Shown: positions 22,640 to 34,786, counted from the first letter of the stretch. The stretch: DNA of 64,000 nucleotides from Molossus alvarezi (GCA_037176705.1 CM073886.1:126758001-126822000), one strand, 5' to 3'. Notes: generated by a model from the sequence alone, not told the origin. Numbers and translations: made by a program.

Positions 22640-23796
22640 CTGAATTAAGGATGGCTTTTTATTTGTTCCTCTACACCTGACTTTGCCCTTGTCTTTTCTG
22701 TCCTTAATCGGGACCTAGGCCTGCAGTCCTGACCTTCCCCATGTTTCCTTTCCTAGGGCGATGCTATTCCATGTACCCTGTTTCCCTTCAGGCTGCTATT
22801 ACCACCTTTGCTAATTCAGCCATTGGGCCAATAGGCCTCACAGGAGAACTCGGTGAAAAGTGTCTAAGGAAGCCCTTCCCCCGGCAGTATTTGGGTCCCA
22901 CCTCAGGCAGAAAAATGGGAACATTTCCTCTGACACCAGGTTTACAAAGGGATGCAGAAAAGGGGAGCGACGTCCTAACACCCATGTTTATGCTGGGCGG
23001 AGTGTTTTTTAACTCTCTAAGAGCACGTCGCACCCACGCCTGGGATCCCTATATTCAACTCCCCAAAGTTCAGAGAAGCTTGTTGGAAACTAGCTGCCAC
23101 CAAACCGCTGCAGAGGAGCAGCCCTGGCTGGCCCGGAAGGAACAGCCCCTTCTGCAGCTGCACCGCCCACCTCTCCCCCAGCTTTGCCCCCCAGGGAACT
23201 CTGCTGCCCTCCCGTGGCCCTGGTGAGTGACTGCACTAACTCTGAGTCTAAGGAGCCTGTACGGGGCCATCCTACCCCAAAAGTGGGCCGCTCTAATTCA
23301 CACAGGTCCTGAGGAAGCCTGGGTCTGCTGGCTTCCCCTAGTCACAGGAGCGTTAAAGAAATCAGAGCAGTGACTCAGCAGGCGTTGCAGCGGGCTCGGG
23401 CCTTCGCGTCGGCTGGCCCCATCCTGCAGGAAGAAAAGTAGCCGGCTCACAACCTCAACACAAAGACAGACAACAGCAGACAGCGAACCTGCACATTCAT
23501 TCACCAACCGAATCCACAAGTGGATCCGAAACTAAAGTCGGGGAACGGCGTCGCGTCGGGACCGGGTGAGGCAGTTCTGGGGCGTCCCCCTGCGGAACAC
23601 CGATGCAGCCCTCGACGAAACGAACAACCGAAACAAAAACAGGTGGAAAGGATGCGGTTTCCCTACCTCCACCCGTCCCCGGACGGATTCAAAAAGCTCC
23701 TGGTCAAATCGAAAGCCAATTTAAGGAGAAGGATATAGAGGCTTCCTTCACCTAGTCCCAGGAGGTCCACCCCAAAGGGAGGGGGACCTCGCGGTG
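22640..23796. other. Provirus leader/gag area, unrecognised
   Basis: By position this should hold leader and gag on the minus strand. I could not read any gag domain with confidence. The longest frames (up to 161 codons, plus strand 22741-23226) run antisense to the element and are not called. Confidence 0.4.
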
Positions 23797-23816
23797 ATCT
23801 CTCTGGGGACTCCAAA
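23797..23816 (-). other. Candidate tRNA primer-binding site
   Basis: Directly after the 5' LTR on the minus strand, and after two T's, comes TGGAGTCCCCAGAGAGAT. It fits the complement of the 3' end of tRNA-Gln at about 14 of 18 positions (as I recall that tRNA) and fits tRNA-Pro less well. Confidence 0.5.
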
Positions 23817-24230
23817 TGTGGTACCCCAGGAGAATCAACCTCACCCGGCACAAAGTAATTTTGAATATTAGGAGCTTTATTACCTGCGCAGGGACTGCAG
23901 CCCACAGCTCAGGGGGAGGGTTGCTGATATAGAACAGAGGTCATTCAAGAGTTTAGCAGAGCAAGCGAGCTACCAGTACAGAAGCTGATATCAGCAGTTA
24001 TCAGCTGCACAATTTGTTTATTTTATATTCCTGAACATTTCCTAGACCCCAGCCCTGAATGTCTCATTGCCCCATCTGGCATCTCCTGACTGGTTAAGCT
24101 CATGGTCAACACCCTTGTGGTCTTGGCTGATGCATACCTTCCTGTTCAAGAGCTTTTGCAAAAACAACTCGGGGTCAAGGATAGGACAAGGTCCTGCTTC
24201 TAGGGGATGGAGAATTACTGGGTTATAACA
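23817..24230 (-). repeat. Proviral 5' LTR
   Basis: 414 bp, from TGTGGTACCCCAGGAGA to GGTTATAACA on the plus strand. It is next to the primer-binding-site-like sequence, so it is the 5' LTR of the minus-strand provirus. Confidence 0.92.
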
Positions 24231-24621
24231 GCAAGGACCCCTGAGATGCCCACTGACTCCCCTCACTGCACCATCCTCCCCGAGCAAAGACGTTACAGTA
24301 ACATCTCTGCATTTGCTTCAGGACAATGAGGGCAGTGGTGTCCTCAGATGCTTAGATAATTATCCTTTCGCTACAAAATAAAGCTGATAAAAAAGAAACA
24401 ATGCCAGTCCTTTATTTCTCCCGCGGGTTCCTGTGCTGTCCGCAGGGACGGACCAGGCAGAGGTGGCGATGGACGGTGCTGCTTCCAGAGGGGACCCGGG
24501 ATCCCTTGGCCTTGCTGGGCACAAGCAGAGCAGTGGGGTCCCCTGGACTCACCGGGGTGGCCACTTTGGCTTTCACTTGACTTGCCCACACACGATGGGC
24601 CTCCAGGAAAAACAACAGACA

Positions 24622-24842
24622 GCCTGGCTGGTGTGGCTCAGTGGCTGAGCGTGATCTACGCTCCAAGAGGTCGCCAGTTCCATTCCCGGTCAGGGCACGT
24701 GCCCAGGTTGCGGGCCCAATAGCCAGTGGGAGGCGTGCAGGAGGCGGCCAACCGATGTTCTCTCTCATCGATGTTTCCATCACTCGCTCCCTCTCCCTTC
24801 TTCTCTCTCTAAAATCAATAAAGACCAAACATTAAAAAGAAA
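24622..24842 (+). mobile_element. VES SINE private to copy C
   Basis: CAGCCTGGCTGGTGTGGCTC head, full core, CTCTCTAAAATCAATAAA end. It is absent at the matching place in copy B (near 31125), where the flanking AACAACAGACAG is uninterrupted. Confidence 0.92.
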
Positions 24843-25694
24843 AACCACAGACAGACAGCAGCCTCGAGGACTCCACTTAGCCGGGAAATCGCTTGTGCTG
24901 GGCCCTGGCGCTTCCCGCCCGAGTCCATCTCGTGGGCCACGGGGCTCAGGCAGCTCAGCGCTGCTCTGTGGCCCCTCCTCTGCCTTCGGGGCCCCTCCTC
25001 CGCCTTCTCCCCATCCTCCTCTCCAATCGCACCCAGAAGCTCAGGGTTCCTCAGTGCCTGACCACCCCGCAGCAGCTGTCCTTACCCCTTCCGACTTGTC
25101 CCAAACCGTTTGCCCAGCGCCTGCTGGCAACCGGGGGAGGTGACCCGCTCCAGGATCGCTGGGGTGGTTGGCGAAGGTCGTGGAGACAGGTGAACTGGAC
25201 AAGTGGCCTGGGAAACCAGCCATCCTGAGCACCTGGAGAGGATGCGCTCTGCAGGTCAGGGACCGCACATGGGGGTGGGGTGTTCGCTGGCGATCCCTAC
25301 TCAGACTGGGTGACTTTTCCAACCTGCCCCAGCTCTCCATGCCAAGGGGACTTGAGCTCCCTCATCCAAGGCCATCAGGGAGCCTACAAGGACTCTCCCT
25401 GGAGAACAAAGCCTAGCCAGGTGTCAATCACCTGCCTGGGGCGCAGCAAGCAGGACCCCTTTAGAATTCCCCTAAGGAGATGATTGCAAATATAGGTGGA
25501 GCCCCCAGAGTTTTTGAGAACTTATTGTGGGACCATCCATTTTCTAGTGATACAGAAATAGGGACCACAAACAAGGGTACCCTTAAAGGTCTAGCTTTTT
25601 TCATTCCAAAACCTGGAGTTACAGAACAACATTGCTTCATTTCATTAGCCTAATGGATATATTTCTTTGGGGATTTAAAATGATCCAGTAAGCA

Positions 25695-25892
25695 CGGCCA
25701 GTGTGGCCCAGTGGTTGGGCATCGACCCCTGCACCAAGAGGTTGCCATCCAGATTCCCGGTCAGGGCACATGCCCAGGCTGTGGGCCCAGTCCGCAGGGG
25801 GGCATGGAAGGGAGCCAATGGATGTTCTCTCTCATAGGTGTTTCTGTCTCTCCACCTTGTCACTTCCTCTCCCATTAAAAAAAAAAATCAAT
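25695..25892 (+). mobile_element. VES SINE private to copy C
   Basis: GCACGGCCAGTGTGGCCCAG head, CATGCCCAGGCTGTGGGCCC core, A-rich end near 25876. Not present at this point in A or B, which have a different SINE subtype nearby. Confidence 0.88.
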
Positions 25893-26232
25893 GAATAAAA
25901 AGCAAACAAACAAAAAAACAGAGTAGTTAAAAAAAAACAAAATTATACAGTAAAACCTCAATTACAACGAACTAATTTGGGTGAGGGGGTGTCTATTAAA
26001 GTGGAAAATATGTTATGTCATCAAAATAGGCTTTCTGAATGCAAGTGTTAAAAAAATTGGGAATTACTTTATCAGTTCTTACTTATGTAGACATGTAGTG
26101 TAATTAGAATTAAGTATGTATGAAAAGTTTAATTTCACAGAAAACGTTTCTTTGTACTGTGGTCATTTTAAATTCCTACTAAATGGGTCCAGGAGAACCT
26201 GCCTTCACCAGTCACCCCGACTAAACAAATGC

Positions 26233-26782
26233 ACCAGCCGGAGCATGGCCTCCCTCAGGTCATGACACCCCACCCCAGGGCTCAACCTGCTGCGGAGTCA
26301 CTCCAGGACCATAGATCCAATCACCGCTGGTGCTAGGTGCTGTGATCCCCTGAGAACCATTTGCAGAACACTGATCAGTGTGCAGGAGCAGTAACTCTGG
26401 AATTTAAATACATAGACTACAGTTGTAGGTATGTAATATTTATTTTTATTCATCAAACAATAGTGGTTTTTTCCAACATATGTACTATTCACTGAAATTT
26501 GTTAAAAATAACACTGAATGAATAACAAAAAAAATAACCCGTTAACTTAGCTATAAGCAAATCTTGGTAAAAGGTATTTTAAAATTAATGAGGTGCTAAC
26601 TTTCACATATGCTATAGGGACTGGAAAATTCTCTGTTAAACTGAGATCAACAAATTCTACAAAATAACTTTACTGTATTATTGAAATTTGTTATTTTACA
26701 CCTTTGCTAGCCCTTAGTTTTGACTGCAAGCATGCTAATCTTGTGGGCATACTGTGTGTGTGTGTTGGGGAGAGATGTTGCT

Positions 26783-26820
<38 letters not shown>

Positions 26821-28087
26821 TTATGTAATAGACTGTCATTCGTCTTGTGTTTCAAGAATATGTGCTTTGTCGACCATCAACTAGAACAGACTGCTGTAAA
26901 CATAGCTTGGTATATATGAACCATATGATAAGCACAAACCAAAAATCAGCCAGAGATATACAAGAAATAAGGAGACAGGAATCCAAACACCACACTACAG
27001 AAAATCATCAACATATGAGACCGGGGCTGGAGAAGGACAAGGGGCTGCCTCAGGTCCTTAGGTGCCCCCAGGTCATACTGCCATGGACTTGAGCAAACCT
27101 CCCCTCCCTGTGGTGGGCATGGGCATGGCCAGGTGTCTTTGGGCTAATGACAAAGGAACTGTATTTCTGGGCCTGAATCAAGGTCAGAATTTAATCTGGG
27201 CAAATCTTGGAGTGTGAGAGGGTGAGACAGGAATCAGATGAAACATAAAGTCTTTCTCTTGAATAATTTTCCTTCTTAGTCTAATGAGCAGCTGCATTCG
27301 GTGTTTAGTTTCAGCATCCTCTCCACCCTCCAGCCTCAGCACCACCGCCATTCCCAGGCCCTGACCCATCAGACTGGACGCCTTGACCTCTGAGCTCCAT
27401 CAGAGCCCCATGGGGACTGGAGAAACTCCTCTCTCCTGTCCCAGGGTTCCTGAGTGAAGAAAATTCACACATGCAAAAGAGATTCAAATGCCTTTATTAA
27501 AATCATTGATCTAGTCCTGGATGTCAAGACATGGAAGAAAGGAAAGATGCCAACTGTCAAGGTGAAGTGTGGACACAAATTTTTCTTCTTAAATGTTCTA
27601 GCCTCATCCAGAAATCATAATCAACATAAAACAAATATTCACAAAATATCCTGAAAACAAAAAACAAAACTTTAAATATTTACCTATGTTATTAAGGAAC
27701 TCTAGATTTATTTTTCTAAGCTTGTTCAGAGAAAGAGATCATTGTAAGTTAGCAAGTAAATGTGGGATTTGCTGGCATTGTTGTATTTCTTTTTATTGTT
27801 TTTAGGAACAAAAATGGAATACACTTCAATAATGTACATTCGCCATAGAAAATTTATTGGGAGACAGGAAATAACTTGCCACTTACACTTTGGTCTGAAA
27901 CTCAGGTGTGACTCTCAGAACCTCAGAGCAAGGTGTCTCCCAAACACAGACACAACCAGAAAGGAGAACACACAGATCCCTGGCTTCCACACAGCTGCCT
28001 TTGCAGAATCCAGAAGCTCCTGGCAAACATTAGAATGTGGGGTCGGTCAAAAGTGTTCCTGGGGAATGTGTGCATGGAGGAATCTTC
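26233..28087. other. No gene recognised (1.9 kb)
   Basis: AT-rich sequence with a (TG)n array at 26787-26818. Short ORFs only, the longest 111 codons at 27760-28095. Nothing recognised. Confidence 0.4.
26787..26818. repeat. (TG)n microsatellite
   Basis: Uninterrupted TG array of about 16 units. Confidence 0.95.
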
Positions 28088-28092
28088 CTGAA

Positions 28093-28533
28093 TGACTGTG
28101 GAAGGGCAGGTGCTGCCTGTGTCCTGAGAGGCGAGATGACAACACCCGGTTCAGGAGAAACCACAGGCCCCAGTGGAGTCTCCCTGGCTGAAGCCACCAG
28201 ACTTCACATCTAACCAACTGCAGTCAGAGCCTCTCCCAGGAGTGCCTTGTTCCACCAGCCTGTGACTGCCCCAGATCAACTTCTAGTGAGGTGATCTGCC
28301 AGACAGGACCCTGTTGCCCTTCCCCCACAGAAAGGCTCCCTTGCCTGACCCCTGCCTTTTGTCCTTTGGCTAATAACTTCCTGGCCCCGCCCAGTTTGTG
28401 CCTACAACACCTTCCATTGTGTTCCCTCCTCTGAGCAGCTCTCTGTTGAGTAGATGAGATGCTGCCTGGTTCATGGAAAATTGAATAGATCCGGTCTTTA
28501 CTTTTCCTTGGATGAATCTTTGTTCTCTAACAA
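28093..28533 (+). mobile_element. Candidate solo LTR
   Basis: Starts TGACTGTGG and ends TCTCTAACAA. CTGAA lies directly on both sides (28088-28092 and 28534-28538). The inside has LTR-like marks in order: TTTGGCTAATAACTTCCTGG, GATGAGATGCTGCCTGGTTC and ATTGAATAGATC where a poly(A) signal would sit. It resembles ancient class I retroviral LTRs of mammals. The family is not assigned. Confidence 0.5.
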
Positions 28534-28538
28534 CTGAA

Positions 28539-29284
28539 TAAATCGATGTGTATACTTTTCTTTGGTGTCATTCTGCCTGTGGGTATATTCCCAGATCAAT
28601 CCTCCCCCAGGGGACTGTTTCATGTGGTGAAGGTGGTAAGTGGTCATCAGAGTGTCCACCTTGGGGCAGCAGACAGGTGAAGCCTGCAAGGCTCATCAGA
28701 GGTTCGTCTGCCAGCACCGGAAGCAACAGACGAGTGGACATCCAAAGTTATCTTAGAACTTTGCAATTGACTTTAAAATAGGAACAAGTGAGGTATAAAG
28801 TTTGATCACTTTATCTGAATGTCAGATGTATGCACACAAAACAATGTCACATATTACAAGACTGAAACATAAACACACCTGAACCAAACTGTGCTCAAAT
28901 GGAAGAACTGCAAGAGAAGAAAGGAGGGAGAGAGAGTGAATCTTTAATAAGGGAATGTACCTGATTACAGGAAACAGAATAGAGCCTTTTGAAACAAACA
29001 AACAAGCAAACAAACAAAAAACACCTGAGACTTTGGCATTGACTGAATGTATCTGCCCACTAGCTATGAAAGCCATGGCATATTTGAAGTCTTGCTTTGA
29101 GTCACAAATCCAGTGCAGAGAAAAATAAACATTACAATTGTCCCTAAGGTATGGATTCTCCCTTCCCTGCTCTCCCCCAGTGACTCCTTTAGTCATTTCC
29201 CAGCTGAGAGGACCTGCAGCTCACTGAAGCCCCAGAGTTAAGGAGCTTGGTCATCTTGCCAGGATCTAAGCTGTCAGAGACTCA
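28539..29284. other. No gene recognised
   Basis: AT-rich sequence with an (AAAC)n-like run near 28994-29020. No coding signal. Confidence 0.4.
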
Positions 29285-29905
29285 CCTTTAAAACCGACAT
29301 TCCTCTGGGCACGCAGAGAACACACGTGAGAAGTGCATGTGCCTGGAGCTGTGTCCCACTAGCAGAGGCTTTCCAGGGAATAGAAACCGCCAGGGGGACC
29401 CTCCTTCTCCTCCCTGCCGCCTCGCAATGGATGCACCCAGGGAAACCCTGGCATTCCCGGGCTCCTCCCACAGTGCTGGAATAGCCCCCTCCTCAAAAGA
29501 GGCAGGGTAGCAATTTGCAATGCAAATAAGAGTCAGTCTCCCGGTGAGTGGGCTCTCCCTTCCCAGGGCGGACGGCACAGAGACAAGAAAAAGGTCCTGA
29601 AGCCACCGGACAGAATCCTTCGCCTCTTCTCCACCTGCTCAGGAGGCTGCATCCATGGAATCGAACCCACTCATCGTGGAATACGTGCCTCGGGTGGGAC
29701 GGTCCAGAGCCCACCATACCCCCGGGCCTGGAGCAGCACCGAGAACCGGCCTGGGCCTGGGCCATGGACAACTTCCCTGCGCTGTGCCGCCCCAGCTGCG
29801 TACCAGGCCGCCTGCGCGGGGAACCGAGCTGCGGTGCGCGCGGGCCGCTGCGCCCTGCTTGTCCCTGGGCCGCCGGGGATCCCGGAGCTGACAGCGGCCA
29901 GCAGC
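29285..29905 (-). pseudogene. Possible MHC class I-like relic
   Basis: Weak evidence, offered as a candidate. One minus-strand frame (within 29493-30254) reads AGSRCCSRPGG, then PRHVFHDEWVRF, then HRET. The order and rough spacing recall the alpha-1 domain of MHC class I proteins (AGS..., SRPG..., PR...DD..FVRF, ...RET). About 75 bp further on, in another frame, CEAAGR and then SPWRFLFPGKPLLVG recall the alpha-2 strand region of class I-like NKG2D ligands (W-x-F-x-F-x-G-x-x-x-L-L). The frames do not join, the cysteine pattern is incomplete, and the GC-rich context makes chance frames likely. If real, it is a dead fragment. Confidence 0.22.
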
Positions 29906-30240
29906 GCGGCCCAGACCCGCGCGTCCACGACCGTGGACACTTGCAGGAGAGGCCGATGTGACAGACCGCAACGCCCAGCAGTTCCTGAAGCAGCCAGGAG
30001 ATGCCAGCACCGGCTGTGATGGGGAGACAGACGCTCCCGGCGCCTCGCTGAGTCCAAGCCGCCCCCGCCAACGGCTGGAAACCCAGGCTTAACCCTCCAG
30101 GAGCCCGGACAGGAGGCCGCCCGCCCTGCTCCACGGGCCCCGCACGTCCCAGGACGAGTCCCGAGACTGCCCTGCAGAGCAGCCGGCCTGCCCCTGCCTC
30201 TCCCCACCGACTCACAGACTCTTCCAGGACAAACTCCTCT
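29560..30240. other. GC-rich block
   Basis: CpG-rich sequence with long overlapping frames on both strands, up to 253 codons on the minus strand. Composition alone explains the frame lengths. An AATAAA is at about 30251 on the plus strand. It could be a small CpG island or an eroded exon cluster. Confidence 0.4.
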
Positions 30241-31950
30241 CTGAATGGAGTCAATAAAGTGCCGAGTTCCTTGGCTTTTGCATACAGGTACCATTGTCTC
30301 GGTTCTCTTCTTGCATCTGTACCTTCTTTGCACCATTAAACCCTTTCCCCCTCCTCCCCGAGCTCCTGATTCTCACCAGGGGCAGCGGGACTGCAAGATG
30401 CAGAGGTGGCCCTGGGGCGGGGAGGGGAGAGAAGCCCTGGGTGTTATGGGGGAGGGGAGGGACCTTCAGGGTCACACACCGGGAGGTGAGTTGTCTGAAT
30501 GTGCCCGGAGCACCCCTGGGCAGGGTACAGAGACCAGCTGTCCACAACCCCCAAAGAATCAGAGTTGCCTCCGGGAGAGGCGGTCGCCTCTGCAGCCTCC
30601 TTTGGCCCCATCACCTCGCTCCAGGACCAGTGACTGGTGTCTGAGACCTTGAGGCCCTTTGGAGCGACCTCCTGCTCAGACAGCCGCCACCGCTCGTCCT
30701 GGGGCAGTAGATCCCAAGCGCTGTGGGCCAGAACAGGCTGGCCACCAAGGACCCCTGAGATGTCCACTGAGTCCCCTCACGGCACCCTCCTCCCTGAGCC
30801 AAAGACCTTCGGGTCACATTTCTGCATTTGCTCCTTGACGATATAGGCAGAGGTGTCCTTAGATTCTTAGATAATTTTCCTTCTGCGACAAAACAAAGGT
30901 GCCCCAAACACTGCCAGTCCCTTCTTCCTCCCTTCCTTCCTGCTCTGTCCGTGGGGGAGGCCCAGGCAGGGGTGGGCGTGGGCGGTGCTGCTTCCAGCGG
31001 GGACCCGGGGTCCCTAGTTTTTGCTGGGCGCAGGCGGGGCATTGGGAACCCCTGTACTCACAGTGGTGGCCAGCTTGGCTTTACACCTCACTTGCCCACA
31101 CGTGATGGGCCTCCAAAAACAACAGACAGGCAGCAGCCCCAGGACTCCACTGAGCCGGGGAAGCGCTCCTGCTCCGGGGCCCTGGCCCTTCCGGTCCCTG
31201 CACCATCTCAGGGCCCTGGGGGCGCAGGCATCTGAACGCGGCTCTTTGGCGCCTCCTCCGCCTTCTCCTGGCCTCCTCTCCAATCGCATCCAAAAGGGCA
31301 GGGTCCCTCAGGGGCTGACCACCCCGCAGCAGCTGTCCTTACCCCTCCGACTCTCCGCTAGCCCTTCGCCCAGCGCCTGCTCCTAACCCGTGGAGGTGGC
31401 CCGCTGCAGGGTCCCTGGGGTGGTAGGGAAGGTGGCGGAGACCTTCGTGCCTGGAGAGGATGTGCTCTGCGGCTCCGGGCCCCACAGGGGTGGGGTGTTC
31501 GCTGGCGATCCCTACTCTGACTGGGTGACTTTTCCAACCTGCCCCAGGCCTCCGTGCCAAGGGGACTTGAGCTCCCTCATGCAAGGCCATCGGGGAGCCT
31601 ACAGGGAGCTCTCCCTGGACAACGAAGCCCAGCCAGGGGTCAATCACGGGGCAGGCACAGCAAGCAGGACCGCCTTGGAATTCCCCCAAGGAGTGAATGC
31701 GAATACAGGTGGGCCCAGTGTTTCTGAGAAGCTCTTGCGGGACCATCCGTTTCTAGTGATAGAGAACTGGGGAAAGCAGACAGGGTCCCCTTAGGGACCG
31801 AGCTTCTCTCATCCCACATCCTGTAGTCATAGAACAACGTCCTCCCATTTCATTAGTCCAAGGATGCATTTCTTTTGGGATTAAAATGCAATGAAACCTG
31901 GATACAACGGAGTGATTGGGCCGAGGGGTTGTCTGTTAAACCAAATGTAC

Positions 31951-32205
31951 GCCCCTGCCGGTTTGGCTCTCAGGTAGAGCATCTGCCCGCGGAGCAATGA
32001 GTCCCGGGTTTGATGCTGGCCAAGGGCACTACCGCGGTGACTGTTTGTCCCCTGCCCTGGTCTGGGTCCTGCCTGAAGCAACCAGCGGATGTATCCCTTC
32101 ACCTGGGCAACCAGTTGATGTGTCCCTCTCACGATGATGTTTCTCTCTCTCTCTCTTCCACTCTGTACGAAGATAAACAGAAAAATATCCTCGAGTGAGG
32201 ATTAA
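31951..32205 (+). mobile_element. VES-related SINE (copy B partner of 6996)
   Basis: Same SINE at the same place as in copy A, with small differences (for example GATGATGTTTCTC for GATGCTGTTTCTC). Confidence 0.85.
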
Positions 32206-33880
32206 AACCAAAACAAACAAAAAACCAAGTATACAGGTTTTCTGAACGCATGTGTTAAAAAAATCGACTAATTAGTTTACCAGTTTTAATTTATGTAGAC
32301 ACTTTTGTGTAGTTAGAATTAAGAATGTATACAAAGCTTAATTTCACAGAAAAGTTTTCTGTGTGTATTATGGTCATTTTTAATTTATACTGAATGGGTC
32401 TAGGAAGTACCTTCCTTCACCAGTCCCCACCAGTGACCAAATGCAACAACAGAAACCCTAAATGCTCAGTGGCTTAATACAGCTGTTTTATTTCTAGTCC
32501 ACTTCACGCTCCGATGCCGGTAGGGTGGCTGTCCCAGGTGTGTTCCTTCTCAGCTTTGACTCAGGGACCCAGGCCCCTTCCACCTGGGGCTCTCCTCCCA
32601 GAAAGGCGAGGGGGGAACAGGAGGTTTAGGAAATGCGGTGACTGTGCCACTTGCCCTGAAGTTCTGTTGGCCAGAACTAGTCCCGTGGTCCCGCCTGGAT
32701 GCAAGAGCAGTGAAACGTGCCTTCCTCGTGTGCTCGGGATCCGTGTGGACACTGCTGGGTGAACGCACTGCCCTGTGTTTACCACAGAGGCCAACGGAGA
32801 AGTTCATGTTGGGGGGCCGGGACCTTAACACTGTAACCTTTCAACCATTTCCCCAGCGCAGATTCTGCACCCATATCCCCTCAAGCAGCCGCTTAGAGGT
32901 AAGAGCTTCTGCTATCATCTGAAAAACTGTAGTGAGCACACTCTGCAAGCTGGTTTCAAAGTCCGGGGTGTACTGCTGACGACATAAAAGTTGTCTAGAG
33001 ATTTAGTAAATATTTGCAACTGATGGCCAGCGACATCAATGATTACTCTGCCTGATCTTTGGCCTTAACGTTTTCCATCTCAAAACTCACCTGACCAAGT
33101 AAGTCCTGTGGCCCTTCCCAGCTGTGCTCTGCTTGTGCTCCCAGTTCTCTGGGGGAAGGACAGTCATGTCTACAGCCACAGGTTAAAACAACACGAGCTT
33201 CTTCTGCAAGATTTTCAGTGCTAATCCTCACGTTCAGTGGGTATGTCCTCACCTTTTCCCCCTGTTCATTATGCCCATTTCTCCTCTCTGTGTCTTTGTG
33301 AAAGACCTCCCACTCTCCCGTGGCCCGGGTGGGGGGGGCCGCCCAGTGCGTGCGGGCTCCTCACTGCCTTCCCCTGGAAGCCCTGGGCTCCGAGAGGGTC
33401 CGTCACCCGCCTCCTCTCTGCCCAAAGGAGGTGCTTTTGTCTCAGGTTCTTAGAAACATCCACCCAGAACCGTGGGCTCTTGCAATCTTTATCAGATGTC
33501 TTGTGCACACAGTTGCTGGCATTTAAAAAAATCAACAAATCTTTCATGACCAAAAATAATTCTTTCCACACTTTTATTGGATGAACAATTATTTTCAGTT
33601 TTTTTCTGACAATCCACATGGCGTTTCACTTTGAGGATGAACTACAGTGAGGATGAAATTTTTGGTCCACTCTCAATGGGCCAGCACTCTCACCAGGGTC
33701 AGAGAACTGGGGAAGTAGGGGTGGGGCGGGGCGGGGCGGGGGTTCCTGGTACCTGCCTCCTGCCTGCCCAGGTCCAGCAGTAGGGGGTGGATGAGGGCTC
33801 CAGCCATCCCAGGGGGTCTGGGGGCACTGGCAGCATTTACTATACAGAGTATCTTTCAAATACTCCATCTTTAATATGTA

Positions 33881-33911
<31 letters not shown>

Positions 33912-33959
33912 GAATGTATGTGTGATGTGTGTCTATGTGTGTGTCTGTGTGTGTGTGTT
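33881..33959. repeat. TG-rich array, short allele in copy B
   Basis: About 80 bp of TG repeats with a few variant units. It is the counterpart of the ~210-bp array at 8951-9160. Confidence 0.95.
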
Positions 33960-34575
33960 TGAAGAAATTTCTTTATGTAGTTTTCAAATGGTGCTTCCAA
34001 AGCCCATGTGGAAACTGGGGTTGGGACAGTCAAAAAGAACTCTAGTCTCTACTCCTATCACCTTTTTATTCACCTTACATACTGGATTTCCAGGTAAAAT
34101 TATAAGTAAACAATGGGTTACCTAATTTTTTTTAAAGACTGAAAACCACTGATGCTTCATGGAGAATTGGTGGCTGATGTCAAGGTCCTTGTCTATCTTG
34201 TTCCGAAGAACACGAAGCCAGGAGCAGGACAGAGACTAGGCCTTTGGTAAATATCTGTTGGGAAAAATGAATGGGAATCTATTAACTCAGATCCTCACAA
34301 CTTTATAGGAAAGAGGAGGCAGGTATTTTCTCCTACGGTGACGGAGGAAACAACTTCAGAGACGACCAGATGCCGTCACCTGTGCCCCCCGAGTTTGGGA
34401 TTGCGCCTGTGTGGGCGCTGTGAGGTGCTCATGGCCTGTCTCCCCACCCATGTGACAAGGTGCCCACAAATGAAAACAGCAAACAGTGACTTAGAAAATG
34501 AGAGTATTTCAGGCACTGAATGATTAACAAACCCCAAGTTAGTAACTTGGTGTAAAAATACGATACCCTCTCGCC

Positions 34576-34783
34576 CAGCCCGTGTAGCTCAGCGGTGCAG
34601 CATCGACCCATGCACCAGGAGGTTCCCAGTTCACATGCCCAGGCTGTGGCCCCGATCCCCAGTGGGGGGCATGCAGGAGGCGGCCAACTGATGTTCTCTC
34701 TCATCGATGTTGCCATCTCTCTCTCCCTGTCCCTTCCTCTCTCTCTAAAATCAATTTTAAAAAAGTATTTAAAAATAATAATA
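34576..34783 (+). mobile_element. VES SINE whose tail was the L1 target
   Basis: Partner of the SINE at 9775-9985. Its A/T-rich tail (TTTAAAAATAATAATA) is where the L1 was inserted. Confidence 0.88.
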
Positions 34784-34786
34784 GGG

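Larger units (their letters stand above)
18784..24230 (-). mobile_element. Defective gammaretrovirus-like (class I) provirus, minus strand
   Basis: Two direct LTRs (18784-19226 and 23817-24230) enclose about 4.6 kb. Minus-strand order is LTR, primer-binding-site-like sequence, unrecognised leader/gag area, protease motif, RNase H, integrase, env, LTR. That is the order of a simple gammaretrovirus. Every region carries stops or frameshifts and reverse transcriptase is missing between protease and RNase H, so it is dead. The LTRs differ from each other at roughly one position in fifteen by eye plus a ~30-bp indel, so it is not a recent insertion. Flanks read CCAAG on the left and GCAAG on the right, against a single CCAAG at the empty site in copy B. 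Confidence 0.93.
24231..26232 (+). repeat. Low-copy repeat, copy C, right part
   Basis: Picks up at GCAAGGACCCCTGAGATG, matching copy B from about 30745 (CCAAGGACCCCTGAGATG). It follows B to the equivalent of about 32440 (AATGGGTC(C/T)AGGA, CCTTCACCAGTC), then stops. Clearly more diverged than A is from B. It has two SINEs of its own, at 24622 and 25695, and lacks the A/B SINE at 6996/31951. Confidence 0.85.

Noticed and set aside
22741..23226. 161-codon plus ORF inside the provirus
   Set aside because: Antisense to the element and without recognisable domains.
29493..30254. 253-codon minus ORF taken as a complete gene
   Set aside because: GC-rich, also open on the plus strand; only short, frame-split similarities to class I-like proteins. 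Kept only as a low-confidence relic.
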